64,000 bases of DNA from JBGPTK01 sp963797765 (GTDB lineage: Bacteria; Acidobacteriota; Terriglobia; Acidiferrales; UBA7541): positions 268,073 to 332,072 of the forward strand of contig CAWCQU010000001.1 in assembly GCA_963797765.1 (NCBI GenBank), read 5' to 3'. Positions 18,010 to 26,664 of the stretch are shown in pieces; the stretch's first letter is position 1; each line of letters starts with the position of its first letter. The notes under the pieces are model-generated. The model saw only the letters and a program-made list of their open reading frames with translations. It was not told where the DNA came from and made no database searches. Both the position numbers and the translations under genes were made by a program.

Positions 18010-18496
18010 CGGTATCTCCCTCCTAGGCTCAATCGAGGGAGCCAGGGGTAGATTTGTTGACACCTATACGAACAGGTATACCCGGTGCCACGGGTCTAGA
18101 AGCATCTGGCTCGCCACATCCCCATCTTGCTGTAACATTAAGATAAATAAAGTGTTTACTAGTATCGCAGGCCTCCGAACCGCAGAGATTGTTCACGATC
18201 GTTCACTTGACCCCTCACCGGAAGTCCTGTTTTGCAGACAAATCACAATCCTCGCGGTCCGGCGTGATCGTTTGGACTAAAGTGATTTAGTTCCAGCCGC
18301 TTGCGGATAATCCAACTTGCAGTGATTGCCCAGCGGAGCGAGGAATCCCGCGCAATTCCCAAATGCTTGAACAAAAGCCAATTTCTTAAAGGTCGCTCTT
18401 CCATAAATGAAGCAGCTTACAAACGATTGCGTATCCCGCTGCCTTGAACGGACGGGGAAAGGGACTTGAGTAATGTGGTAGCATCCACCCGGAATT
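18010..18496. other. Divergent intergenic region
   Basis: About 490 bases between two divergently transcribed genes, so promoters for both are expected. A small hairpin CCCG-GTGCCA-CGGG lies near 18080. An A/T-rich stretch (TAAGATAAATAAAGTG, near 18137) is the best place for a minus-strand promoter. No gene or RNA recognised. Confidence 0.45.
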
Positions 18497-20665
18497 ATGG
18501 CTGAGGCGCCCGACCCAGACAATTTCGCAAGCGATCCAACTCCCGTCGAAAATTCCGCGGTTGCCAATGGCCGTTCACACGGCTCTCCCGCTGCAGCCAC
18601 CAAACTGATTTTCGCAACGGCAATCTTCGCCAGCGCCTTCCTGTTGTTCCAAGTTCAGCCTCTGATCGCGAAGATAATCCTGCCCTGGTTCGGCGGCGTA
18701 GCCGCGGTCTGGACCGTCTGCCTTCTGTTTTTCCAGGTTGTCCTGCTGGCGGGATACTCCTACGCCCATCTCCTGACGCGAAATTTCAGCCCCCGCGCGC
18801 AAGCCTGGATTCATTCTGCCCTGGTCGTTGCCAGCCTGCTGGTGCTGCCGATCCTGCCAAAAGATAACTGGAAGCCCTTGGGAACCGAAGACCCCGCCCT
18901 GCGCATCCTGCTGGTGCTGGCAGTGACGGTGGGCTTGCCATATTTCCTGTTGTCGAGCACCAGCCCGCTGCTCCAAGCCTGGTATAGCCGCAGCCGCGCC
19001 GGGATCACGCCGTATCGCTTCTACGCACTGTCCAACGCCGGCTCGATGTTGGCGCTGCTCAGCTTTCCGGTTCTGTTCGAGCCAAATTTCTCAAGCCCGC
19101 GCCAGGCAATGGGTTGGTCCCTCGCCTACGCCGCAGTCGCAATTCTGTGCGCCGTGATTGCCGTGCGTTCTCATGGTGAATCACCCACGGCCCCGAATCC
19201 GCAGATCGCGCCTCATCTCGATTGGAAAACTCAATCGCTCTGGGTTGCGCTGGCTGCCTGTGGATCGGCGCTGCTGCTTGCGATCACCAATCACATTTCA
19301 CAAAATATCGCCGCAGTTCCATTTCTCTGGGTCCTCCCGCTCAGCTTGTATCTGCTCAGTTTCATCCTGTGTTTCGAAGGCCACGGCTGGTACCGGCGCG
19401 ATGTCTTTCTCCTGCTGCTCTGTTTTGCGCTGGGCGGAATGGCCTACACGCTCGAACAGGCAGCATCAAATCCTCGCCTCAGTTTGCTGATTTTGATTTT
19501 CTGTTCCGGTCTATTCATTTGTTGCATGTTCTGCCACGGCGAATTGGCGCGCCTGAAGCCGCCTCCGTCGCAATTGACTGCGTTTTACTTGATGTGTTCC
19601 CTCGGCGGCGCGGCAGGCGCGGTGTTTGTAGCCTTGTTAGCGCCGCGCGTCTTTTCCGGATTTTACGAACTGGAAGCGGCCATGGCGCTTTGCGGAATTT
19701 TGATGCTGCTGGTTCGCGTCCGCGATCCTGGCAATAAGTTCTTCAGCACAGGATGGGAGCCCGGCATTCTGGTTCTGATCGCGCTGTTGGTTGCTCTGTT
19801 CGCCAGTCTCGCCAGGATCGTCAAGCAACAGGGCTCGAGCGCGCGCATGATGGAGCGAAATTTCTACGGCGTCCTCCGGCTGATCGATGACGTCACTCCG
19901 TACGCCCTTTCCCCCGACGGGATACCATACACCTGGTGGCAGCGCCGGTACTGCCGCCTGATGAACGGCACCATCAACCACGGAATGCAATTCCTCGCCG
20001 AGGAGCGCAGAAAAGAACCGACCTCTTATTACAGTCCCATTTCCGGCATCGGCATCGCGCTAACAGCGGCTGGCATGCGAGGCGCGTTGCGAGTGGGAAT
20101 CATTGGCCTGGGAGCGGGCACCCTGGCCGCTTACGGCCGCGCCGGAGACCAGTACACGTATTACGAAATCAATCCGCTGGACGTTGAGATTGCCCACAGG
20201 GATTTCACTTTCCTAAGTGATTCCCAGGCCAAAATACAAATCATCCCCGGCGATGGCAGGCTTTCCCTCGAACGCGAATCGCCCCAACAATTTGATGTGA
20301 TCGCGGTGGACGCCTTCTCCGGTGATTCGATTCCCGTGCACTTGCTCACCCGCGAAGCCTTCGAGCTCTATTTCCGCCAGCTCAAGCCGGACGGGGTGCT
20401 CGCCGTTCACGTCTCGAATTTGTATTTGGATCTTCAGCCGGTGGTAAAGGGCGCGGCGGCGGCGATGAACAAGGAAGCGGTATTGATCACCAATCAAATT
20501 GACCTTGCGCAGGGAATCCTGGGTGCCAATTGGATTTTGGTGGGAAGCCGGCAAGGTTTTGTAGGCCAAGGCGAAATCGAAAGGGCCGGAAATATTCTGA
20601 ACACTTTCAGCGGCGGTCAGTTGTGGACGGATGAGTACAGCAGCCTATTCAAATTGTTGAGATAG
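18497..20665 (+). CDS. Membrane-fused spermidine-synthase-like protein (copy 1)
   Basis: 722 aa. After a 35-residue Pro/Asn-rich lead come about eleven to thirteen transmembrane helices (from LIFATAIFASAFLLFQVQPL to about residue 450), then a cytosolic Rossmann domain of spermidine-synthase type. That domain carries GLGAGTLAAYG (nucleotide-binding loop), YYEINP (acidic residue binding the cofactor ribose), PGDGRLSLE and DAFSGDSIPVHLLTREAF. Such membrane-SpeE fusions are widespread in environmental bacteria. True aminopropyl transfer is unproven for them and a membrane-coupled SAM-dependent role is possible. A paralogue lies at 58.5-61.1 kb. Confidence 0.88.
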   Translation: MAEAPDPDNFASDPTPVENSAVANGRSHGSPAAATKLIFATAIFASAFLLFQVQPLIAKIILPWFGGVAAVWTVCLLFFQVVLLAGYSYAHLLTRNFSPRAQAWIHSALVVASLLVLPILPKDNWKPLGTEDPALRILLVLAVTVGLPYFLLSSTSPLLQAWYSRSRAGITPYRFYALSNAGSMLALLSFPVLFEPNFSSPRQAMGWSLAYAAVAILCAVIAVRSHGESPTAPNPQIAPHLDWKTQSLWVALAACGSALLLAITNHISQNIAAVPFLWVLPLSLYLLSFILCFEGHGWYRRDVFLLLLCFALGGMAYTLEQAASNPRLSLLILIFCSGLFICCMFCHGELARLKPPPSQLTAFYLMCSLGGAAGAVFVALLAPRVFSGFYELEAAMALCGILMLLVRVRDPGNKFFSTGWEPGILVLIALLVALFASLARIVKQQGSSARMMERNFYGVLRLIDDVTPYALSPDGIPYTWWQRRYCRLMNGTINHGMQFLAEERRKEPTSYYSPISGIGIALTAAGMRGALRVGIIGLGAGTLAAYGRAGDQYTYYEINPLDVEIAHRDFTFLSDSQAKIQIIPGDGRLSLERESPQQFDVIAVDAFSGDSIPVHLLTREAFELYFRQLKPDGVLAVHVSNLYLDLQPVVKGAAAAMNKEAVLITNQIDLAQGILGANWILVGSRQGFVGQGEIERAGNILNTFSGGQLWTDEYSSLFKLLR

Positions 20666-20751
20666 GATGGCCGGAACACTTCACGGGTGCGGCGCAAATC
20701 CAGTAAGAAGCTTTGGCGTTCAAGCAGGAACTAGCGCAGCCAGTGTGGCCG

Positions 20752-21228
20752 CTAACGCGTTCGGGAGAAGGTTAGATTCGACTTCGATCCCCCCTGCGAC
20801 CAAGTCCCTGCGATTTGGGCGCGGTCGTTGCTGAAAGTCCCTTCATAAATCCCTCCAACCTTGGAAACCGAAAACCGCAAGGTGGCTCTGTTCGGGTCGA
20901 AGGTGATGGAGTCTATCGGAAACGTAGCTCCCTGCTGATTCACGCTATCGATAACTCCGGAATAAGACCCATCGCTCGACTTGGAAATATTCACCACCAG
21001 CTTCAGTTTCTCGGCCAGGATGCCTTCCCAGGTGCCTTCGAGCCTTGCCGGGCCGGCGGGGACGACGGGGGCGGGTTTAGCAGCAGCCTTGCCAGCAGTC
21101 TTACCGGCATCCTTGCCAGTTCCTGCCTTCTCCGGCTGCAGCTGTGGTTGTGGGCAGCCCATTAGCATGGCCAGCGACAGCAAAAGAGTCAGGTTAAAAA
21201 TTGCCCGTGCTGACGCCCGCAGTGCCAT
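20752..21228 (-). CDS. Small lipoprotein of the GxW-repeat family
   Basis: 158 aa. The signal peptide ends in lipobox LMGC, followed by an Ala/Lys/Pro linker. A single domain of about 90 residues comes next: LEGTWEGILAEKLKLVVNI, SYSGVIDSVNQQG, DSITFDPNRATLRFSV, YEGTFSNDRAQIAGTWSQGG, LTFSR. The same domain occurs twice in the secreted protein at 24663-25337, so the two are paralogues flanking the second pilin cassette. Predicted periplasm-facing lipocalin-like beta structure; function unknown. Confidence 0.8.
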   Translation of the reverse strand: MALRASARAIFNLTLLLSLAMLMGCPQPQLQPEKAGTGKDAGKTAGKAAAKPAPVVPAGPARLEGTWEGILAEKLKLVVNISKSSDGSYSGVIDSVNQQGATFPIDSITFDPNRATLRFSVSKVGGIYEGTFSNDRAQIAGTWSQGGSKSNLTFSRTR

Positions 21229-22005
21229 TTATGGGTTCCTCCCAAGTCAATCCGAATACTTCGCTGCATTCTCTACTGAGGGCAGATAGATGTCAACGCG
21301 AAAACTCCGGAACAGGACCTGCGAATCAATAGCCGAAATCGATTCCCCGCGGCAATTTACTCGAAAAAGATATTCAGAAATAATCCGCTAAAATCAGCGG
21401 CAACGGAAAGATCAGTGGAACAACGCGAAACCCAAAAAGAAGTTCGCCTTTCGAAAAAATGCAATATCGAACGGCACTTCGCCAGCGGAGTGTTCGGATT
21501 ATTTCTTCACGTCATCACTGATTGCAGAATCGGAATTACGCCGGAATTTCGTTCGGCGCGGACGCTGAACAGGCTGCGGAAAAATGCATTTAGGTGTTAT
21601 TCCGAACGAAGCGCGGTTTCTGTGCCCCGATGGTTTTGATCGGGGTGAGGAATCTCCGGTTTATGGAGTCCGATGTTTTTCATCGGACCGGAGTTGATCC
21701 GAAATGCTTGAGAAGTGAGAAATCTCCCCATGGCTGATCTTGAGTTCGATTCCGTCGCGGAGCGATTCTCGACTTCTTCCGCAAACTGTGAAGACGTTCG
21801 CGGAAATGCGTATACAAATGCGCATCAGGCCTAAGTTGTTATTTTTCTTTATCGTACTGGGAAGTCTAGGCGTCTCATTTTGAATAACTTTTTGAATCGC
21901 GTCAGTTTTTTCTTGCTATCGCCGAAAAACGATTGCACTATGCAAACATTGTGGGCGAGTGTTCTCGCGGCTTTTGAGCCCGTGCGATTCAGGGAGGGGT
22001 AGAAA
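21229..22005. other. Long intergenic region upstream of pilin 2
   Basis: 777 bases, A/T-richer than its neighbours. It holds the dispersed repeat at 21596-21715 and, further right, the decamer CTTGCTATCG at 21912-21921 shared with pilin 1. No convincing gene: the 74-codon frame at 21415 has no ribosome site and no family character. Confidence 0.5.
21596..21715. repeat. Dispersed palindromic element, family B copy 1
   Basis: Starts GTTATTCCGAACGAAGCG and ends GATCCGAAATGCTTGAGAAG. It contains hairpins CCCCGAT/ATCGGGG (21625-21645) and the perfect GTCCGATG-TTTTT-CATCGGAC (21668-21688). The GAGGAATC core and the AAATGCTTGAGAAG end recur at 28740-28830, with related cores at 26775-26830 and 63951-64000. 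Confidence 0.65.
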
Positions 22006-22410
22006 ATGATACTTAAATTCAAGCGTCTCTGGAAAGAGCAGAAAGCTCAAGACCTCACCGAGTATGCTCTGATTATGCTGATGGTGGCTCTCGCCGCGGT
22101 TGCCGCCACCAAGAAGCTTTCAGGTACGATCGGTAATTCCTATACCGCCATGACGTCGGATATCAATATTGCCGGCGGGAATGGCGCGGGCATCGCGGCC
22201 GCTACCACCGCAGCCACCTCGAGCGTCAGCGCCGCCATTGGCGCCGACGTCGCCGCTGCCGCCGCCGGAAAAGGCTTCATTGGCGCGCTTGCTGCGCTTG
22301 CTGCCGCCAAGAACAATGCTACACACTGCTGCAACCACCGCCATTGCAGCGGTAGCAAACGCCGAAGCAGCGGGCAAAGCCTCCGCGACCACGTCAAGCG
22401 AACGTTGTAG
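22006..22410 (+). CDS. Flp-type pilin with Ala-rich tail, frame broken (copy 2)
   Basis: ATG follows GGGAGGGGTAGAAA. The Flp N-terminus is EQKA|QDLTEYALIMLMVALAAVA: Glu+5 and Tyr+6 are kept but the -1 residue is Ala instead of the usual Gly. A tail rich in Ala, Thr, Ser and Gly follows to residue about 104. The as-read end (from THCCNHRHCSG) is out of character. Three single-base insertions (about T22320, A22396/97, C22521) each shift the frame by +1. Removing all three gives one continuous Ala-rich tail to the TAG at 22633-22635 and a pilin of about 209 aa. It heads cassette copy 2. Confidence 0.75.
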   Translation: MILKFKRLWKEQKAQDLTEYALIMLMVALAAVAATKKLSGTIGNSYTAMTSDINIAGGNGAGIAAATTAATSSVSAAIGADVAAAAAGKGFIGALAALAAAKNNATHCCNHRHCSGSKRRSSGQSLRDHVKRTL

Positions 22411-22635
22411 CCAACGCCATTGCCGCTGTGATCGCAGCCGTAAATGCCGCAGCCACTGCCGCTGCCGCTGGCAAAGCCAACGCCGTCAATGTCGCCCTCG
22501 TTGCAGCTTCCGCTGCCGCTCGGTGCAGTGCAGGGCGCCGTCGCCACCACCACCGCCGCCGGTGCTGGCAGATTTGGTGGTGCTGCCGCCGGTGCCGGTG
22601 CAGGCTCCGCTTCGGGAGCCGGCGCGGGAAACTAG
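22321..22635 (+). pseudogene. Out-of-frame remainder of the Ala-rich pilin tail
   Basis: Read in successive frames this encodes HTAATTAIAAVANAEAAGKA, then NVVANAIAAVIAAVNAAATA and AVNVALVAASAAA, then GAVQGAVATTTAAGAGRF with a Gly/Ala-rich end SGAGAGN and stop. The last segment is back in the frame of the pilin start. The composition stays typical only if one follows the frame changes, which is the evidence that it is a broken continuation and not random sequence. Confidence 0.7.
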
Positions 22636-22943
22636 CAAACACCGGGACTGGTTGAAGTTGCTTTGTGAAGGCCCAATCAATCGCTGGACCGCATCGCAAT
22701 CTGACGGTGTGGACCAGCAGTGAAGCTTCCTGTCCCGAAATTCCCGAATGTTCGCCGTTCTTCTTTTCGAACCCCTGCGCGCTCATTCGATCCCCCTAGT
22801 GAAGCGTTTTTCAGTTTACTGATTGGCAGTCGCTGACGCGTAGCTGTATTGGTTTTTTGACTGCTTCTGGATATGATTGCCGCGAGTGCCGTAATTCCTC
22901 CAGGTCAAATGGAGCATTAGCAAGAGCGGCAGACGGGTGTGCT
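22636..22943 (+). other. Intergenic, no gene seen
   Basis: About 310 bases between pilin 2 and the second SdpA-like gene. No ribosome site, RNA fold or repeat recognised. It corresponds in position to 10707-11223 of copy 1. Confidence 0.45.
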
Positions 22944-23468
22944 GTGCGTAATCTCGGTCCAATCAAGCGAATCGCCATTAATACTTTCATCCTTTTTCAC
23001 CTCGTGGCAATTGTATGTTGGGCCGTGCCCCTGAACACACTTCTGATTTCAGTTGTCAACCTCAGGACTCTGCCTTACGTGGTCTTGGTTGGCCTGGACC
23101 AGAATTGGGGCCTCTTTGCTCCGACGCCCCTGAGTCTCAACTGCCGCGTCGAGGCGGAGATCACCTACGCCGATGGTTCCAAATCGGTCTGGAAATTTCC
23201 GCTGCCGCAGGATTTTGGCCACTCCTATTTCAAGGAACGCGACCGCAACTGGAGCAACGGTTCCATTCGTATGAATGCGAACTTTGCACTCTGGCCCGAT
23301 GCAGCCCGGTTCGTCGCGCGGCTGAACAACAATCGCAGCAGCCCACCCGCTTCCGTAAAGTTTGTCCGCTACTGGTCGCAGATCGGCCCTCCCGGATCCA
23401 ATGATCCGGAACCTTACGACCATTACGCATTCTTCACCTATGCCGTGAAGCCCGGGGATCTGCAGTGA
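22944..23468 (+). CDS. SdpA/DUF5819-like membrane-anchored partner of HTTM protein (copy 2)
   Basis: 174 aa from GTG, chosen because VRNLGPIKRI aligns with the N-terminus of copy 1 (PTPIQRI); the longer in-frame extension looks non-coding. One transmembrane helix (TFILFHLVAIVCWAV), then the DQNWGLFAPTPL motif, WKFPLPQDFGHSYFKERDRN (PMPQDFNNSYFLERDRK in copy 1), LWPDAARFVARLN and FFTYAVKPGDLQ. It overlaps the HTTM gene by GTGA exactly as copy 1 does. Intact, unlike its neighbours on both sides. Confidence 0.72.
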   Translation: MRNLGPIKRIAINTFILFHLVAIVCWAVPLNTLLISVVNLRTLPYVVLVGLDQNWGLFAPTPLSLNCRVEAEITYADGSKSVWKFPLPQDFGHSYFKERDRNWSNGSIRMNANFALWPDAARFVARLNNNRSSPPASVKFVRYWSQIGPPGSNDPEPYDHYAFFTYAVKPGDLQ

Positions 23469-24461
23469 CGGTCCGCTCGCTGGTACAAGGCTGGAACGAG
23501 TTTTTCTTCAAGCCGCAGCCACCCACTCCGGTGGCGCTGTTTCGAATCCTGTACGGTCTCCTTACCATTGCCAACCTGCTGATGCTGCGGCCGGAGTGGT
23601 CCATGTGGTATGGCCCGCATGCGTTTATGAGCATGGAAACCATGCACACGGTCGATAAGTTCATCAGGATCAATTTTTTCGAGTTATTGCCGCTAACCAA
23701 TTTTTGGATCAATTCCTTTTTCTGGTTCTTCCTGCTGGTGGCCGATCTTCCAGACCATCGGATACATGACGCGCTTCAGTTGCGTTTCGGTTTTTCTGTG
23801 CATGATGTCGATTCACTCGCGCAATCCCTACATTTTGAATGGTGGCGATCAGGTCATGCAGTGCATGGGTTTTTTCCTGATATTCGCGCCGGCGGGAGCG
23901 GTCTTGTCGGTTGATCGCTGGCGAAGGATTCGTCAAGGCAAGGAAACCGCTGACCAGATTCCCCTCTGCGCTCCGTGGGCTCAACGCATGATCCAAATCC
24001 AGGCGTCTGTCCTTTATTTCGCCACCTTTTACTATAAATCCCAGGGCCCCTGGTGGATCAATGGCACCGCCTTTCATTACGCAAGCCGGCTTTTGGAATT
24101 CCAGCACTTTCCGATGCCGGCGATCCAAAATCTTTATTTGATGAGGACGCTGACCTGGGGCACGCTGGTGATTGAATTCAGCCTCGGTGTGTTGGTTTGG
24201 TTTCGAGACTTGCGCTATCCGGTGCTGCTGGCCGGTCTGTGCCTGCATATGGGAATCGAATATGCCATGGTCATCCCGTTGTTTGAGTGGGCTTCGATTT
24301 CGACCTATGTGACGTTTATTTATCCGGAGGATTTATCGCGTGCCGGCGCATGGCTTCGCAATCGGATCGGCCCTCGGCCCCGTGAACTCTGGATTTCCAG
24401 CTTGAATTGGAAACGCGGCGGAACGAAGGAACCCGCAGCTCCTGCGAAGATTAAAGCATGA
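23465..24461 (+). pseudogene. HTTM-domain membrane protein, frameshifted (copy 2)
   Basis: The first frame reads like copy 1 (WNEFFFKPQPPTPVALFRIL, LRPEWSMWYGPHAF) up to FFWFFLLVA, then turns to non-family sequence. The correct continuation (IFQTIGYMTRFSCVSVFLCM onward to the C-terminus) is in the next frame. One extra G in GGCCGATC at about 23744 accounts for it. The second frame carries LNGGDQVMQCMGFFLIFAP, a SVDRW block, WINGTAFHYASRL and LRYPVLLAGLCLHMGIEY. The second part alone could start at ATG 23766, but that would lack the N-terminal helices. See copy 1 for family and role. Confidence 0.82.
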
Positions 24462-24662
24462 TGGACAGCCGCCCGATCTGTCCGCAGTTGGTTATGTAGG
24501 GGCCGGCTTCAGCCGCGCCCTGGTTTGCCGAACCAACCGGTGGACGTTTCTTGCACGCCCAAGATCCTGATCCGCGCGCTTGATTCGCGACGAGCTACCC
24601 CGCGCAACCCTCCAACACCTACTTAGCGGCTGCCTGGCACTCGGACCGTTCAGCCACCTTCT

Positions 24663-25337
24663 TCACAGCGCATACTTCGCGCGTCTGAACACCAACGGTG
24701 CGATCGAACCCAACTGCGACCACTTTCCTTCCATGGTCATCATGTTCTTCTCGATCTTCCCGTCATAAGTGGCTGCCAGCGTTTTGAATTCCATCGTCAG
24801 CGACGAGCCGTCATGGGTAACGCTTGTTGCCGGTATTCCGGTCGATCCCTGGTCCAGGCTATCCAACGCGACGGTATAGGTCTGTCCGCTGTGAGTGACG
24901 TGCAACACCAATCGGAATTTGTGCTCGCCGAGATCGAGTGTGCCGGACCATAGGCCATCAATGTCTGTCGGTTTAACCAGAGTTGGACGCTTCAGATCGA
25001 GCGGGAACTGCTGTCCGTTCTGCGTCCAGATCCCACGAATCGCGGCTCCCCCTGGGTCGACCTTTCCATCATAGAAAGCTTTTACAGCAGCCACCGCGAA
25101 GACCAGCCTTGAGCCATTGAGCCCCATCCCCGACAACGGAAGGTCGGCCAGCATCTGTTCGGGGCAGTCCATCGTCGCCTTCAGGCTGCCGGTGCCGGTC
25201 TTAGCGACATGGAGGACAACATGCGCGCTGATTGCGCCATTTTTGATTTCGCCAATCCAGTCTCCGGCTATGTTCTGCGCATTCGCGGCCCCCGCCATGG
25301 AAAGGGCCAGTGCCATCATCAAAAGGATTTTCTTCAT
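24663..25337 (-). CDS. Secreted two-domain GxW-repeat protein
   Basis: 224 aa with signal peptide (MMALALSMAGAANAQ) and two copies of a domain of about 95 residues. First: IAGDWIGEIKNGAISAHVVL, GSLKATMDCPEQ, LVFAV, FYDGKVDPGGAAIRGIWTQNG, LDLKRP. Second: IDGLWSGTLDLGEHKFRLVL, TYTVALDSLDQG, LTMEFKTLAATYDGKIEKN, MEGKWSQLG, LVFRRA. The second matches the single-domain lipoprotein at 20752-21228. Beta-rich and probably periplasmic; function unknown. It stands alone between the HTTM remnant and the PAP2 gene. Confidence 0.82.
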   Translation of the reverse strand: MKKILLMMALALSMAGAANAQNIAGDWIGEIKNGAISAHVVLHVAKTGTGSLKATMDCPEQMLADLPLSGMGLNGSRLVFAVAAVKAFYDGKVDPGGAAIRGIWTQNGQQFPLDLKRPTLVKPTDIDGLWSGTLDLGEHKFRLVLHVTHSGQTYTVALDSLDQGSTGIPATSVTHDGSSLTMEFKTLAATYDGKIEKNMMTMEGKWSQLGSIAPLVFRRAKYAL

Positions 25338-25602
25338 GTTTCGCTCTCTCCTGGTTCCGCCTCTTGCAGCTATCTCACAGAAATCGAATGGCCAAATCTA
25401 TCGTAGATAAGCGGTCCAGTGCAACCGCGCGTTAATAAGTAGCACAGCCACTCCTGTCTGCGCCGTTCCCTTCGGCCGCGGAAGCCGCAACTCTCCACCG
25501 GTCCCCCGGGGCCTGATAAGGCAAGCGCTCCAACATCTCGCAGCCAGATCGATCAGCCAAAGGTTAACATGAACTCGATAGTGCTTCCTGTGAAAGGCCA
25601 CC

Positions 25603-26577
25603 GTGCCGTCAGAAATACAAAAAGGCTCCTCGCGATTCACGATCCACTTGCGCCTGGAAGATGTGATCGCTCTCACTTTTTTCCTGATCAACCTGATCGT
25701 TTATATTATTTTCGGCGGGCCTGGAAGAAAAGACCGGCCCATCTGGGAAGCAATCGGGCTGGGTGTCATCTCGGTAACCATCCTGCTCTTCGTCACGCTT
25801 TTCCGGCAGGCGCTGGCTCCCCGGAAGCATGCGGAAAAATCCGGCAGCGGCTTGAAGGAATTCACTCTTCCCTATGCGGCGATCATCCGTGATTGGTTTC
25901 CTTTCTTGTTCATTCTGGCGATGTATTACTCGCTCTGGGGCGACGCGACGCATCTCCTAGTCACTCGGGACCGCGACGCGGCCCTGATTGCGATCGATCA
26001 GCGGCTGTTCGGCTTTCAGGCCAGCGTGGCGCTGCAGCGAATTGCTACTCCTGGGCTGACGGCGTGGATGAAATTTGCCTACGATTCCCATCCGTTTCTC
26101 TCGCCTCTGGTGGCCTTGTTCGTCTATCTCAGGCGCCCGCGCGCCAAGTTCCGCGAAATGATGACGGGCTTGATGGTGATTTCTTTTTTCGGATTCCTGC
26201 TTTATCTGGCGGTCCCGGCGATTGGGCCCCTTTACACGCTCAAGGACCAATTTTATGTCGATCTCGGCTCGATGCAATTCATGGACTTCGTTAAAATCCG
26301 CCGCGACGTTTTTCCCAGCTTGCACGTCGGCATTTCCTTCCTGGTTTGGATGTATGCCTATCGAAATTCGCGTTGGCTTTTTGCGATTCTCGCCCCGGTA
26401 ATGCTGAGTCTCTGGTTTTCCACACTCTATCTTCGCCAGCACTACTTGATAGACGTTGTGGCAGGCTTAGTTCTCGCTCCGCTTTGTTTCCTGCTGGCCA
26501 ATTCGCTCTTCGCGCATTTCGGAGAAGCACCGCTGGCCTTCACAATCCCAGCCGAAGCCAAACAATCATTGCCCTGA
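25603..26577 (+). CDS. PAP2-type membrane phosphatase / inositolphosphotransferase-like protein
   Basis: 324 aa from GTG with AAAGG five bases upstream. Polytopic (about six helices) with the PAP2 catalytic motifs: FPSLHVG (motif 2, His), and STLYLRQHYLIDVVAG (motif 3, Arg, His, Asp). The spacing and the AVPAIGP segment before motif 2 resemble the Aur1/Ipt1-like bacterial branch that works on phosphoinositol- or undecaprenyl-type lipids. A role in membrane lipid head-group transfer or lipid dephosphorylation is inferred. The upstream 265 bases hold no gene. Confidence 0.85.
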   Translation: MPSEIQKGSSRFTIHLRLEDVIALTFFLINLIVYIIFGGPGRKDRPIWEAIGLGVISVTILLFVTLFRQALAPRKHAEKSGSGLKEFTLPYAAIIRDWFPFLFILAMYYSLWGDATHLLVTRDRDAALIAIDQRLFGFQASVALQRIATPGLTAWMKFAYDSHPFLSPLVALFVYLRRPRAKFREMMTGLMVISFFGFLLYLAVPAIGPLYTLKDQFYVDLGSMQFMDFVKIRRDVFPSLHVGISFLVWMYAYRNSRWLFAILAPVMLSLWFSTLYLRQHYLIDVVAGLVLAPLCFLLANSLFAHFGEAPLAFTIPAEAKQSLP

Positions 26578-26664
26578 CCACAACGTTCCATATCGAAGCC
26601 AATGAAACACTGCCTGATTTGTCATCACGCGCAACGCGATTAGAAGCTGCCCCGCAGACGGTTT

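Noticed and set aside
21415..21639. 74-codon ORF upstream of pilin 2
   Set aside because: No ribosome site, no recognisable domain, runs into a dispersed repeat.
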